NCBI GenBank assembly: GCA_020631935.1
Contig: JACKGP010000004.1
Span: forward strand, 23,236-87,235
Direction of reading: 5' to 3'
Length of the DNA stretch: 64,000 nt
From: Candidatus Nomurabacteria bacterium
Lineage (GTDB): Bacteria; Patescibacteriota; Saccharimonadia; Saccharimonadales; Saccharimonadaceae
Made by a program: the position numbers and the translations under genes
Shown here: one piece after another, positions 43,054 to 51,844 of the stretch
Layout of the letters: every line of letters starts with the position of its first letter
Position numbering within the stretch: position 1 is the stretch's first letter
The notes under the pieces: model-generated
The model's input: the letters and a program-made list of their open reading frames with translations, nothing else
Database searches by the model: none
What the model was told of the DNA's origin: nothing

Positions 43054-44586
43054 ATGAAAACCACCACTTATGCTCAAAAAATTGGCATAGTCATACGCAA
43101 TGCTCGCCTAGCACGAAACATGACCCAGGCTGAGTTAGCAAAAGCAATCTCTACTTCACAGAGCGCTGTAAATAGAATAGAAAAAGGCGGACAAAACCTA
43201 AGTGTCGAACTACTGGGTCGCATTAGCGAAGTACTCGACCAGGATATTATACGTCTAAATACAACTGGTAAAACGAACTTCCGAGTGCACGGCGGCAAAA
43301 AACTCTCTGGTGATATAGAAGTAAAGACTAGTAAAAATGCTGCTGTCGGTCTACTTTGCGCTAGCCTACTGAATAGAGGCAAGACTACTCTTGAGCGAGT
43401 CGCTCGCATTGAGGAGGTTTATCGCATAATCGAAGTACTCGAATCGATTGGCGTTAAGATTCGCTGGTTACCGAACAACAACCTAGAGATTACCCCACCA
43501 AAGCGATTACGACTAGACAAGATGGACCGAGAAGCTGCCAAACGAACGCGAACAGTCATAATGTTCCTCGGCCCACTATTGCATCAATATTCGGAATTTA
43601 AACTACCGTTTGCCGGAGGCTGCAATCTAGGATCGCGCACTGTTGAGCCGCATATGGTAGGGTTGGCACCCTTTGGTTTGCGAGTAGAAACAAAACCAAG
43701 TACAGACTACTACCATGCTTTTTCCGAACCTAAAGCACCGGATAAAACTATTCTACTGACGGAGCGCGGCGATACCGTAACCGAAAACGTAGTAATGGCG
43801 GCGGCTCTGTATCCAGGCGTAACTACCATTCGAAACGCCAGCCCAAACTATATGGTTCAGGATGTGTGCTTTTTCCTACAAAAATTGGGCGTGGAGATCG
43901 AAGGAATTGGCACAACTATACTAAAAATACGCGGCAAAAAAGCCATAAATAAAAATATCACCTACGCGCCAAGCGAAGATCCGATAGAGGCAATGAGTCT
44001 TATTGCTGCTGCAATCGTCACGAAATCAGAGATTACTGTAAAAAGAGTGCCAATCGAATTCGTAGAGCTTGAATTGGCAATACTAGAAAGTATGGGGCTC
44101 AATTATAGCGCATCAAAAGAATACCCAGCCAGAAACGGCTTTACTCGCTTAACAGACATTACTGTATTTCAGTCATCACTAAAGGCGCCAAAGGATAAGT
44201 TGCACAGCCTCCCCTTCCCAGGTGTCAATATGGATAATTTACCCTTCCTCGGCCTAATAGCAACTATGGCAAAAGGTCGCACTCTAGTTCACGATTGGAG
44301 CTATGAAAACCGAGCAATCTACTTCACAGAACTAACCAAGCTTGGTGCATCTATTGAAATGGTAGATCCGCATAGGGTTTATATATCTGGGCCAACAAAA
44401 TGGAGGTCTGCAGATATAGTTGCGCCCCCTGCCCTGCGCCCAAGCGTGGTAGTACTGCTGGCTATGATGGCAGCTCCTGGCGACTCCATGCTACGAGATG
44501 TTTACAACATAAACCGCGGCTATGAAGATTTTGCCGAGCGTCTAAACGCCATTGGTGCCGACATCGACGTCGTAATAGACTACTAG
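43054..44586 (+). CDS. murA: MurA fused to an N-terminal XRE-type HTH domain
   Basis: This 510-aa protein joins an XRE helix-turn-helix domain (about residues 8-66; NMTQAELAKAISTSQSAVNRIEKG) to a full UDP-GlcNAc enolpyruvyl transferase (about 75-510). The MurA part keeps KNAA (SKNAAVGLL) and the catalytic cysteine C190 in FAGGCNLGSRTVEPH. MurA makes the first committed step of peptidoglycan. The HTH could let the enzyme bind DNA and couple wall precursor supply to gene control; that is inference. TATAAT lies 7 nt before the ATG, so no separate HTH gene is being merged by error. Confidence 0.92.
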   Translation: MKTTTYAQKIGIVIRNARLARNMTQAELAKAISTSQSAVNRIEKGGQNLSVELLGRISEVLDQDIIRLNTTGKTNFRVHGGKKLSGDIEVKTSKNAAVGLLCASLLNRGKTTLERVARIEEVYRIIEVLESIGVKIRWLPNNNLEITPPKRLRLDKMDREAAKRTRTVIMFLGPLLHQYSEFKLPFAGGCNLGSRTVEPHMVGLAPFGLRVETKPSTDYYHAFSEPKAPDKTILLTERGDTVTENVVMAAALYPGVTTIRNASPNYMVQDVCFFLQKLGVEIEGIGTTILKIRGKKAINKNITYAPSEDPIEAMSLIAAAIVTKSEITVKRVPIEFVELELAILESMGLNYSASKEYPARNGFTRLTDITVFQSSLKAPKDKLHSLPFPGVNMDNLPFLGLIATMAKGRTLVHDWSYENRAIYFTELTKLGASIEMVDPHRVYISGPTKWRSADIVAPPALRPSVVVLLAMMAAPGDSMLRDVYNINRGYEDFAERLNAIGADIDVVIDY

Positions 44587-44634
44587 TAAAAACAGCTTCT
44601 ATTTGCTACAATACTTGAGGTAAAAGCCCGAAAT

Positions 44635-44712
44635 GGCGGATGTAGCTCAGTTGGTTAGAGCGACGGGTTGTGGTTCCGTAGGCCGTGGGTTCAATTCCCA
44701 TCATTCGCCCCA
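44635..44712 (+). tRNA. tRNA-His (GTG), CCA encoded
   Basis: Acceptor GCGGATG/CATTCGC with the extra G at position -1 facing C73, anticodon loop TTGTGGT (GTG), T arm around GGTTCAATTCC and encoded CCA. Confidence 0.95.
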
Positions 44713-44719
44713 AATTAAC

Positions 44720-44748
44720 AATCTCTAGTACCAAGACTAGGGATTTTT
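44720..44748 (+). terminator. Terminator of tRNA-His
   Basis: AATCTCTAGT pairs with ACTAGGGATT (one U-G) around a 6-nt loop and runs into T5. Confidence 0.8.
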
Positions 44749-44753
44749 AATTT

Positions 44754-45134
44754 TTATTTATATGGGTTATAGCCCCTACTCGGTGGCTCCTGGAATGTAC
44801 GCTGCCGATTACTGCTATCATTGCGGGCAGGATTTGAATCTGACACAGCCTCATTTCTAGAAACTCCACTCGAAATATCGTGCCTTTGACCAGATAAAGC
44901 ACCTCTATATTTGCGATACTTCTCTTCCTGCTCTTTCTTGTCTTTATAACGATCTTGCTTCGGCGCATACTGACTTCCTATAATTGACTTTCGAAAATTA
45001 TCTATTACTTTACGCGAGCTATCTATGTCCTTACGCTCCTCGAAGCTTTGTGGTTTCACCGCGCCATCGCTACCGTACTGATTACTGTGCGTGTCCTTGG
45101 CTTTTATCTTGCCAATGAATTTACCAATCAACAT
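44754..45134 (-). CDS. Small basic hydrophilic protein, unknown
   Basis: This 126-aa protein is rich in Lys, Arg, Gln and Ser and looks disordered, with no membrane helix after the first residues MLIGKFIGKIKAK. A longer frame reads through antisense tRNA-Gly, so I place the start at 45134, where TAGAAT lies 6 nt upstream. It is packed between tRNA-His and tRNA-Gly on the opposite strand. I do not recognise it. Confidence 0.45.
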   Translation of the reverse strand: MLIGKFIGKIKAKDTHSNQYGSDGAVKPQSFEERKDIDSSRKVIDNFRKSIIGSQYAPKQDRYKDKKEQEEKYRKYRGALSGQRHDISSGVSRNEAVSDSNPARNDSSNRQRTFQEPPSRGYNPYK

Positions 45135-45178
45135 ATGCTTATATTCTACCACGAAAACTGCTATAATACCCTGAGTGC

Positions 45179-45253
45179 GCGGGCGTCGTATAACGGCTAA
45201 TATACCTGCCTTCCAAGCAAGTGATGCGAGTTCGATTCTCGCCGCCCGCACCA
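45179..45253 (+). tRNA. tRNA-Gly (TCC), CCA encoded
   Basis: Acceptor GCGGGCG/CGCCCGC, loop CTTCCAA (anticodon TCC), T arm around GTTCGATTC, CCA encoded, TATAAT about 13 nt upstream. The anticodon stem CCTGC/GCAAG has one C-A mismatch where other tRNA-Gly have G. Confidence 0.92.
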
Positions 45254-45261
45254 AAACAAGC

Positions 45262-45284
45262 GACCGGCCGCGAGTCGGTCTTTT
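45262..45284 (+). terminator. Terminator of tRNA-Gly
   Basis: GACCG and CGGTC form a 5-bp GC-rich stem followed by TTTT. Confidence 0.7.
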
Positions 45285-45343
45285 ACTTTATTAATATGCT
45301 CATGTTATGATAGTGCTATTACTGCGTAAAAAGAAAGAAAAAT

Positions 45344-45898
45344 ATGCCTAAAAAATCACAAAATAAGTTCAGTAGGCTTAGTCTATTTTTGCTACTAGTG
45401 GTACTATTGCTAAGTTTTGCTCTGGCGGCAGCCGCCTCCACTCTACCTAAGCATAGACCTAAACTTATCCAACATAAGGGTAGCTCAAAAAATATCTCTC
45501 ACGTTAGTCTAGGTGCCATGGAGTACGACCTTAGCAGTGGACGCAGAGCCACCAAAACAACCAGCCCGCTCACCGATAGCTTGCGCGCCTTTTTGAAAGC
45601 AGAAGGTAAAAAGAGTCTAGGCAAAAACTGCAGACCCGTATACCACAACGTAGTGGCTTGGAGTGACGACAAAAAACAAGTCCTCCTTAGCTATGGCTGC
45701 ATTACTCCTAGCATCGGGATGTTCGCTGTTTACGAAAACGACGAATGGAAGTTAATCTCACCGACCAATCAATTTAACGAATTTGGCACACCTCTGTGTA
45801 GTCATGTAAATGAAAATAGAATTGATCGCAAGATTGCCCCGGTTTGCTACGAGGTTCCATCTGAAGGAACTGACGAATTAAAATACGTCGTTCGATAG
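45344..45898 (+). CDS. Secreted or anchored small protein, unknown
   Basis: This 184-aa protein has an N-terminal signal or anchor (SRLSLFLLLVVLLLSFALAAAAS) and an outside domain with four cysteines that could form two disulfides (KNCRPVYHN, YGCITPS, PLCSHV, PVCYEV). I do not recognise it. It is a single gene between tRNA-Gly and a membrane-protein gene, and has a weak purine-rich upstream region (AAAGAAAGAAA). Confidence 0.55.
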   Translation: MPKKSQNKFSRLSLFLLLVVLLLSFALAAAASTLPKHRPKLIQHKGSSKNISHVSLGAMEYDLSSGRRATKTTSPLTDSLRAFLKAEGKKSLGKNCRPVYHNVVAWSDDKKQVLLSYGCITPSIGMFAVYENDEWKLISPTNQFNEFGTPLCSHVNENRIDRKIAPVCYEVPSEGTDELKYVVR

Positions 45899-45948
45899 TT
45901 TTACGATATTAAACGTTAAGGCATAAGTTCTTTGCTATAATCATACAT

Positions 45949-46389
45949 ATGACTAGATCTTCTCTAATGAAACGAGTTATCAGCACAGAATATCTGATAA
46001 TGGCGGTGCTTGTTGCACTATTTTACGTAGTACTCGGTAAGTTCGACTGGTGGTGGCTAGTAGTACTATTCCCTGTATTTTTCGTCGCGTCAATCGGCTA
46101 CGGCATAGGCCCTGTTTTTGGTGCGTGGCTATACAATCTGATAAATAGCCTCTTGATACCCGCCATACTGCTGATAGCCTACATAGTGCTAGACGAGAGA
46201 TGGGCGCTATTTTTGGCACTAATTTGGCTATTTCATATTTTCGTAAATCGTGCCCTAGGCTATGGCCTGAAGCATCGAACCGATTTCAAGGACACTCATC
46301 TAGGAACTGTAAGTCCTAGACGTAAAATATCATCTAAAAAATCGACCAAATCTACTCCAAAAAAGACTGCAGCAAAAAAACGTCGCTAA
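45949..46389 (+). CDS. Small multi-pass membrane protein with basic tail
   Basis: This 146-aa protein has about four transmembrane helices (near 13-30, 35-55, 60-85, 88-105) and a C-terminal tail of Lys and Arg (SSKKSTKSTPKKTAAKKRR) that may bind nucleic acid or phospholipid. TATAAT lies 7 nt before the ATG, a typical leaderless start here. I do not recognise it. It ends 22 nt before tRNA-Arg. Confidence 0.6.
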   Translation: MTRSSLMKRVISTEYLIMAVLVALFYVVLGKFDWWWLVVLFPVFFVASIGYGIGPVFGAWLYNLINSLLIPAILLIAYIVLDERWALFLALIWLFHIFVNRALGYGLKHRTDFKDTHLGTVSPRRKISSKKSTKSTPKKTAAKKRR

Positions 46390-46411
46390 CCTCTGGTATA
46401 ATTATCCATGT

Positions 46412-46488
46412 GCCCCGATAGCTCAGCTGGATAGAGCAGAGGACTTCTAAGCCTAAGGCCGTTGGTTCGAATCCAACTCGGGGTACCA
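46412..46488 (+). tRNA. tRNA-Arg (TCT), CCA encoded
   Basis: Acceptor GCCCCGA/TCGGGGT, loop CTTCTAA (anticodon TCT), T arm GTTGG/CCAAC, encoded CCA. The anticodon stem GAGGA/GCCTA has only three good pairs, with A-G at 31-39 and G-A at 27-43, so it is weakened compared with normal tRNA-Arg. Confidence 0.85.
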
Positions 46489-46536
46489 TGAAGTATTTTT
46501 ATAGTCCCATAGTTAACCTGATGGACTAGTTATTAT

Positions 46537-46980
46537 TTAGCCATTTATAATCATCCGCAGATAGTCGTACTTCGGTTCGTCGATTTCTTTGAGTTCTTTA
46601 AGAGACATGAACGATACCTCATCCCCGTCGGCACCTGGAGAAAATTCCATTACTTCGGGCTTGATGATGAATATAAGTCGCACCTGACTGATTTTTGCGC
46701 GCTCCAGCATTTTTGGATCATCGACATGGACAATTCGGTAGGTAAAATCACCAGCTAGATTAATCTCCTCCTTCATCTCACGAGCAATAGCCGCCTTTAT
46801 ATCCTCGCCATGGTCCATGCCGCCACCGGGCAAATCCCACCAGTCGCGACCACTTTCTTTAACGAATAGCACCTCCCCATCATCATTAAGGATAATGCCT
46901 TTTATAGAAATTCTATATAGGTAATCCGTTTTACGCATGCCATTCAAATACTCAACCACTCCCTGTATGTCGCCCTTCAT
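46537..46980 (-). CDS. Nudix hydrolase
   Basis: This 147-aa protein has a full Nudix box: GGGMDHGEDIKAAIAREMKEEI, here given as G(5)E(7)REMKEE. Nudix enzymes cut nucleoside diphosphates linked to other groups; the substrate is not visible. AAGGAG precedes the ATG. It is followed upstream by a second Nudix gene (47038-47517) on the same strand, 57 nt away, and the two share about the same layout, so they may be an old duplication. Confidence 0.88.
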   Translation of the reverse strand: MKGDIQGVVEYLNGMRKTDYLYRISIKGIILNDDGEVLFVKESGRDWWDLPGGGMDHGEDIKAAIAREMKEEINLAGDFTYRIVHVDDPKMLERAKISQVRLIFIIKPEVMEFSPGADGDEVSFMSLKELKEIDEPKYDYLRMIING

Positions 46981-47037
46981 AGGTTCTCCTTAATTTCTTC
47001 AGCGATCCTTCGCAAAACATAAATCTCTACGATGTGG

Positions 47038-47517
47038 CTATTTTTTCTTTTCGTGGAGGTTATTGACAAATAGGACAGGCTGCCTAGTATCTATATGCTT
47101 GCGGATGTCTACTTCTTTCAGAAAATTTGGCAGCAAATTGCTAACAGCAGGATCGATGAACGCCACACGAGCAAGCTCGCAACCATGACTTGTTGTAGTC
47201 AGGTTTATGTCATGCTGAAAATCTGACGTATTTTCTATATGATAGAACAGCTCTAAACTATCAATCTGCCTGCCGTCTTGAGGCCTAGAGATAAACTGCT
47301 GCATAAATAGCAAGCGACCCACTACAGGAATAACCCCTAACTCTTCCTCAAACTCCCGTACAATCCCATCATTAACGGATTCGCCAATATCTAAGCCGCC
47401 ACCAGGTGTGGCCCAGTATTCCGATTCTTGATTCGTAACGCTGTCGCGATGCTTAGCAGCAAGAATCTGGCCATTATCGCTGACTACAATACCGCGTACA
47501 TTAATTCTGCGCTCCAT
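47038..47517 (-). CDS. Nudix hydrolase
   Basis: This 159-aa protein carries a Nudix box with the order GGGLDIGE, then VREFEEELGV. The substrate is unknown; candidates include oxidised nucleotides and nucleotide sugars. TATAAT lies 7 nt before the ATG, so it starts its own leaderless transcript, which may run into the second Nudix gene. A C-terminal extension (residues 130-159) differs from its neighbour. Confidence 0.88.
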   Translation of the reverse strand: MERRINVRGIVVSDNGQILAAKHRDSVTNQESEYWATPGGGLDIGESVNDGIVREFEEELGVIPVVGRLLFMQQFISRPQDGRQIDSLELFYHIENTSDFQHDINLTTTSHGCELARVAFIDPAVSNLLPNFLKEVDIRKHIDTRQPVLFVNNLHEKKK

Positions 47518-47565
47518 TCTGTTAATTATACGCTATCTGTTTACAGAAACACCCTAAAATGATAA

Positions 47566-47672
47566 TATACTAAGAGTTTTACGTATCTCTTTATCAAAAA
47601 CATACATAAAATTCGGATGAATGCTCTCTTTTAGTACTGGCGATTCATCACCCTGATGAATGAAAGGTATTC
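47566..47672 (+). promoter_or_regulatory. Promoter and hairpin leader of the DEAD-box helicase gene
   Basis: TATACT at 47566-47571 would give a leader of about 95 nt. Just before the start, ATTCATC (47643-47649) pairs with GATGAAT (47655-47661), right next to the GAAAGG ribosome site at 47662. A nearby second copy of GATGAATG (about 47617) could compete for pairing. Cold-shock-type control is possible; other helicase genes have such leaders. Confidence 0.4.
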
Positions 47673-48911
47673 ATGACATATTCAAATAATCGCCACAATC
47701 GTGGCAATAAATCACGTGTGCGTAATCCGAAGTACACCCCTAGAAATAGAAAATCTAATCGTCGCAAACCTGCAAATATCCCCCAGTCAATGTTTATTAA
47801 TAAAAACGTTGCCTCAAAAGAGGTTGTGGTATATACACCAGAACATAACTTTGATGATTTTAAGTTCAGTGATCAGCTCAGCAAAAATATAAGTGCAGCC
47901 GGTTTTAAAAATCCCAGCTCCATACAAGATCAAACTATCCCAATTGTAATTAAGGGAAGAGACGTAATTGGTCTTGCCAATACTGGCACTGGAAAAACTG
48001 GCGCTTTCCTGCTGCCTATATTACAGAAACTTTCGGCTAGCAGGACTAGTCAATCGGTATTAATAATGTCACCGACTCGCGAATTGGCCCAGCAAATAGA
48101 TTTAGAATTCAAAAAATTTGCAGCAGGCATGAAGCTTTATTCGGCCGTTTGTGTGGGTGGGGTAAATATACATGGTCAAATACGCCAGATTAAGCGAAAT
48201 CCGCATGTTATCATTGGCACGCCCGGCCGGCTACAAGACTTACTGAATCAAGGAATACTACGAACAACCGAAATCGATACGTTAGTGTTAGATGAAGCCG
48301 ATCGAATGCTCGATATGGGATTTATAAACGATATTCGCAAGATAGTTGAATCGATACCAAGCGATCGCCAGACTCTATGCTTTAGCGCCACTATGAGCAA
48401 TGGTGTTAAGTCAATAACTCGCGATTTCATGAAAGATCCGGAAATAATTTCTGTGAAGGTTCGTGAAACCAACGATCACATCTATCAAGATGTAGTTCAT
48501 TTCAATGGAGATGATCACAAAAAGGAGTTATTGGTAGAGATGCTAATGCGTGACGACTTCTCGAAAGTAATCGTATTTGGTGAAACAAAATACGGAGTTC
48601 AGCGCCTGTCGGATAAGTTAGAAAAGTCTGGTATTTCGGCGGCGGCAATTCATGGAAACAAATCTCAAAGCCAGCGAAACCGCACACTAAAGTCCTTTAA
48701 GGCCAGTGAGTCCACTGTGCTGGTTGCTACAGATGTTGCAGCTCGCGGACTAGACATTCCAAACGTATCTCATGTCATAAACTATGACCTGCCTCAAAGC
48801 TATGATGACTACGTGCATAGAATCGGTCGGACTGGGCGGGGCGGCAAAACCGGAGTAGCTCTGACATTTGTAAAGGGTGCCGGCACACAAAAAATCCCGC
48901 GCTCTAACTAA
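47673..48911 (+). CDS. DEAD-box ATP-dependent RNA helicase
   Basis: This 412-aa protein has a basic Arg/Asn-rich N-terminus (1-45) and the whole set of motifs: Q motif SSIQDQTIP, Walker A ANTGTGKT, Ia PTRELAQQ, Ib GTPGRL, II LDEADRML, III SAT, V ATDVAARGLDI and VI HRIGRTGRGG. Such enzymes unwind RNA in ribosome assembly and at low temperature. There is no long C-terminal extension, so it is a minimal form related to RhlE. It is a single gene with a 95-nt leader. Confidence 0.94.
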   Translation: MTYSNNRHNRGNKSRVRNPKYTPRNRKSNRRKPANIPQSMFINKNVASKEVVVYTPEHNFDDFKFSDQLSKNISAAGFKNPSSIQDQTIPIVIKGRDVIGLANTGTGKTGAFLLPILQKLSASRTSQSVLIMSPTRELAQQIDLEFKKFAAGMKLYSAVCVGGVNIHGQIRQIKRNPHVIIGTPGRLQDLLNQGILRTTEIDTLVLDEADRMLDMGFINDIRKIVESIPSDRQTLCFSATMSNGVKSITRDFMKDPEIISVKVRETNDHIYQDVVHFNGDDHKKELLVEMLMRDDFSKVIVFGETKYGVQRLSDKLEKSGISAAAIHGNKSQSQRNRTLKSFKASESTVLVATDVAARGLDIPNVSHVINYDLPQSYDDYVHRIGRTGRGGKTGVALTFVKGAGTQKIPRSN

Positions 48912-48965
48912 CGAGAAAAACGCCCGAACTAAATTCCACATACAAGCTCTATCGAACTTAGTTAA

Positions 48966-51398
48966 TTATTGCATGGCAGTGTCTTTCATAATTTCATTCG
49001 CAGCCTCGACTGTGCCCAAAATAGATTCAACCTGAGTTGCTGAAATTTGCACAGTTCCACCCGCGCCAGTCTGTCCGGCTAGTACGGCTTTTGCAACCAC
49101 ATTTTCAACGGCTTTCTGAATAACACGCCTAAGCGGTCTGGCACCAAGCCGTGGATCATAACCGCGCTCGACCAGTATTTCCTTGGCGTCACTGGCTACT
49201 TCAACCTTAATCTTCTGCACGCTAAGGGTCTTATTGACGCCCGCAATCATTAGATCGACCACTTTTAGCAGATCAGCTTTTGTAAGTGGAGTAAATGTAA
49301 CGACTTCGTCAAAACGGTTTATAAACTCTAGCTTAAACTGGTTGCTCGAGATTAGCTCATCGATGAATTGATCTTCAAACTGAGCTGGTTGCTGTCCGCG
49401 CATTACAAGTTCGCGAATTCTATCGGCACCGGCATTTGACGTGCAGATTACAATAGCATCACGAAAGCTAACTTCACGATTCTTCTCATCACGCAAAATA
49501 CCTTCGTCCAGCACTTGTAGCAGCGCAGTAAGTACATTCGGGTGCGCCTTCTCTATTTCATCTAGTAGCACTACGCTAAATGGCTGTTTCATCACTTGAG
49601 CGGTCAGGCTACTAGGATCATTTGCTCCATCAGCGATTAATCTAGACACGTCTTCATTCTGAACATATTCGTTCAGGTCTAATCGAACCATGCTAGCCTC
49701 TCCACCAAAGTACACATCTGCCAAAGCTTTGGCTAATTCTGTTTTACCAACACCTGTCGGACCGAGAAATAGGAATGTCCCTATCGGTCGATCTTGATTA
49801 CGTACGCCCGCCCTAGCCCGTCTAAGCGCATCACTAACTACTTGTACTGCCCGAGTCTGGTTAATCATCCTCTCATGAATTAACTGTTCTAGATTTAGCA
49901 GCTTATCACGATCGCTAGCCTCAGAGGCTACACTAACCTTTACGTCTAGGGTCTTTTCTATGGCCTGCTGTACGGAATTTATCGTCACCAAACCACTCTC
50001 TGCATACCCAGCCGATGCTTCAAGCAACTTCAGCGCCCTGCCTGGCTGCGCAACATCATGTACATACCTCTCGCTCAAGCGAATAGACTCTAGGAGCGAC
50101 TGATAAGTGTATGTTACCTTACGCTTAAACTCGAGCATAATTAACTGATCCTGAAGCACAGACAGAGTTTCATCACGAGTCGCTGGCGGAATATTGATTC
50201 TATTTAGTGCATTCATTAGCTGTGGGTTTCGCTGACCGATCTGAAGTAGACGCTGCTCGTCCAGGGTCAGTATCATCCGTAGATTTCCAGCTTCCAATAT
50301 CGGCACCAATACACTTGTCAGGTCCACAGTCCCAACTCCCTCAGAAAAGAACATTTCGGCATTGTCTAGGCAAATTATTATATTTTTCGCACTGTGTGCT
50401 TCAGACAAAACTTGCATTATTAAGTTTTCTAGCTCGCCCCGACCTGGAGCAGCAGCAATTAACGAAGCCGCATCCAGTATAAATACCTGACGGAACTTTA
50501 AATTAGACGGTATGCTACTTTTAGCGTCAAGTAGCTTGTTGGCAAAAGCATAAACTACAGTAGATTTACCAGTTCCTGCTGCACCGACCAAGGCCGCATT
50601 CTGTCGGCCGCCGCTGCCAAAAGTATCGATTAGCTGATTGACGGATTCCTTACGTGAATCCAGGCTAACGTTTAGATGACCGCCCCTAGCTAGAGATTCA
50701 GATATGTTTTGACCAAAACGAGTCAACAAAGGAATGTAGCCAAATGACCAGTCGCGCGCAATTCCTCCGGTGCGGCGAGGCTTATCGTGAGATTTTATCA
50801 AAGACTTCAAGTGATATTGCCACAAGATACCGTGCTCTATATCATCTAAATCAATGTTTAATTGCGCCAGCAGTAGCTCATGGCTCTCAAAATCAGCTAA
50901 AAGTGAATAAATAACCATTCCGGCGTTAATATCAGACTTACCAAGCTTTTGGCGCAGAGACTCGGCGCGCTCCCATATATACACTGTCCGCTGTGGATCG
51001 TCGCTTGATATGTCTTGCAGTAAGCGAGAGGTTAAACCAAACCGTACGGCATAAAATATACCAGAGGGAACGCTTGAAACCTGTGTGGCAATATTTTTTG
51101 GGGTCGGTTTAGCTGGTAATCTCGCCAGTATATCGCCTTCAAGCATATCATCTATAGATTTTGGATTTTTTAAAGGTCTTAGTTGCCTTAGCTCACCATC
51201 ATACCACTCGGTTATTGCTGCGGGTATTGCTGCTAGTCCAATAACAAACCAGCCAATCGAAATTCCTGTAAACAACATTACAAATCCGCCTACAATCATA
51301 ATAATCGCCAGAACTTTTAGCAGTTGATTCACTATGCCGCCAATATACTTCCCGAAACGTGCCTTTTCAGATCTCAGACTACGGTAGTTTAACTCCAT
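48966..51398 (-). CDS. Membrane-tethered Clp-type double AAA+ ATPase
   Basis: This 810-aa protein starts with two transmembrane helices (about 30-50 and 55-75) instead of the usual ClpN domain, then two AAA+ modules. D1 has Walker A GAAGTGKST and a degenerate Walker B (IIICLDNAE, Asn in place of the usual Glu). D2 has Walker A GPTGVGKTEL, Walker B VVLLDEIEKA, sensor CTSNAGA and the ClpB-type C-terminal domain (RGYDPRLGARPLRRVI). No IGF ClpP-binding loop is evident. It is probably an unfoldase or remodelling factor at the membrane. The start MELNYRSLR at 51398 is chosen to give only a 10-nt overlap with the upstream membrane-protein gene. Confidence 0.85.
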   Translation of the reverse strand: MELNYRSLRSEKARFGKYIGGIVNQLLKVLAIIMIVGGFVMLFTGISIGWFVIGLAAIPAAITEWYDGELRQLRPLKNPKSIDDMLEGDILARLPAKPTPKNIATQVSSVPSGIFYAVRFGLTSRLLQDISSDDPQRTVYIWERAESLRQKLGKSDINAGMVIYSLLADFESHELLLAQLNIDLDDIEHGILWQYHLKSLIKSHDKPRRTGGIARDWSFGYIPLLTRFGQNISESLARGGHLNVSLDSRKESVNQLIDTFGSGGRQNAALVGAAGTGKSTVVYAFANKLLDAKSSIPSNLKFRQVFILDAASLIAAAPGRGELENLIMQVLSEAHSAKNIIICLDNAEMFFSEGVGTVDLTSVLVPILEAGNLRMILTLDEQRLLQIGQRNPQLMNALNRINIPPATRDETLSVLQDQLIMLEFKRKVTYTYQSLLESIRLSERYVHDVAQPGRALKLLEASAGYAESGLVTINSVQQAIEKTLDVKVSVASEASDRDKLLNLEQLIHERMINQTRAVQVVSDALRRARAGVRNQDRPIGTFLFLGPTGVGKTELAKALADVYFGGEASMVRLDLNEYVQNEDVSRLIADGANDPSSLTAQVMKQPFSVVLLDEIEKAHPNVLTALLQVLDEGILRDEKNREVSFRDAIVICTSNAGADRIRELVMRGQQPAQFEDQFIDELISSNQFKLEFINRFDEVVTFTPLTKADLLKVVDLMIAGVNKTLSVQKIKVEVASDAKEILVERGYDPRLGARPLRRVIQKAVENVVAKAVLAGQTGAGGTVQISATQVESILGTVEAANEIMKDTAMQ

Positions 51399-51772
51399 GC
51401 TGGCACCCATCCCCACATATAAAGAAGTAGTCCAGCTAGTGGCGCCAGGGGCACGATAGCCCAAAGTAACAGTGTAATAATTCCTATGGCGATTACGGCC
51501 GTAATCACAATTATCCCCATAACTAGCACTATGATACGTACAATCGCACCAATAATCCGTGAAATGCTTCTATCCACCCAAGCACGAAGGATGACAGGAA
51601 GTGGGCCGCGAACCTTTCCAGCCGATATTTGCTTATATGGTGCAAATAATGTCTTTAGTAAAAGACCGATTGAAAAATAATCTAAAGTTGAAGCTAGGCG
51701 TTCGCGAACTAGCAAAAACCGCTCTTTATACCCTACTCCATACCACCAAGAGAAAAACCCCACAACCAACAT
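51389..51772 (-). CDS. Membrane protein co-transcribed with the Clp-like ATPase
   Basis: This 127-aa protein has a hydrophobic N-terminus, an amphipathic middle (LFAPYKQISAGKVRGPLPVILRAWVDRSIS) and two to three C-terminal transmembrane helices. TACAAT lies 6 nt before the ATG. It overlaps the Clp-like gene by 10 nt and is likely its membrane partner or adaptor. I do not recognise the family. Confidence 0.65.
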   Translation of the reverse strand: MLVVGFFSWWYGVGYKERFLLVRERLASTLDYFSIGLLLKTLFAPYKQISAGKVRGPLPVILRAWVDRSISRIIGAIVRIIVLVMGIIVITAVIAIGIITLLLWAIVPLAPLAGLLLYMWGWVPAWS

Positions 51773-51844
51773 AGTCCTATTGTACTACAATAAACAAGCT
51801 ACTTAATTATTAATGTCCAACAGCTCGTAGTATAATTAATTCTG

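Noticed and set aside
45135..45254. Longer start for the basic protein at 44754-45134
   Set aside because: The extra 40 codons are antisense tRNA-Gly; a -10 box lies just before the shorter start.
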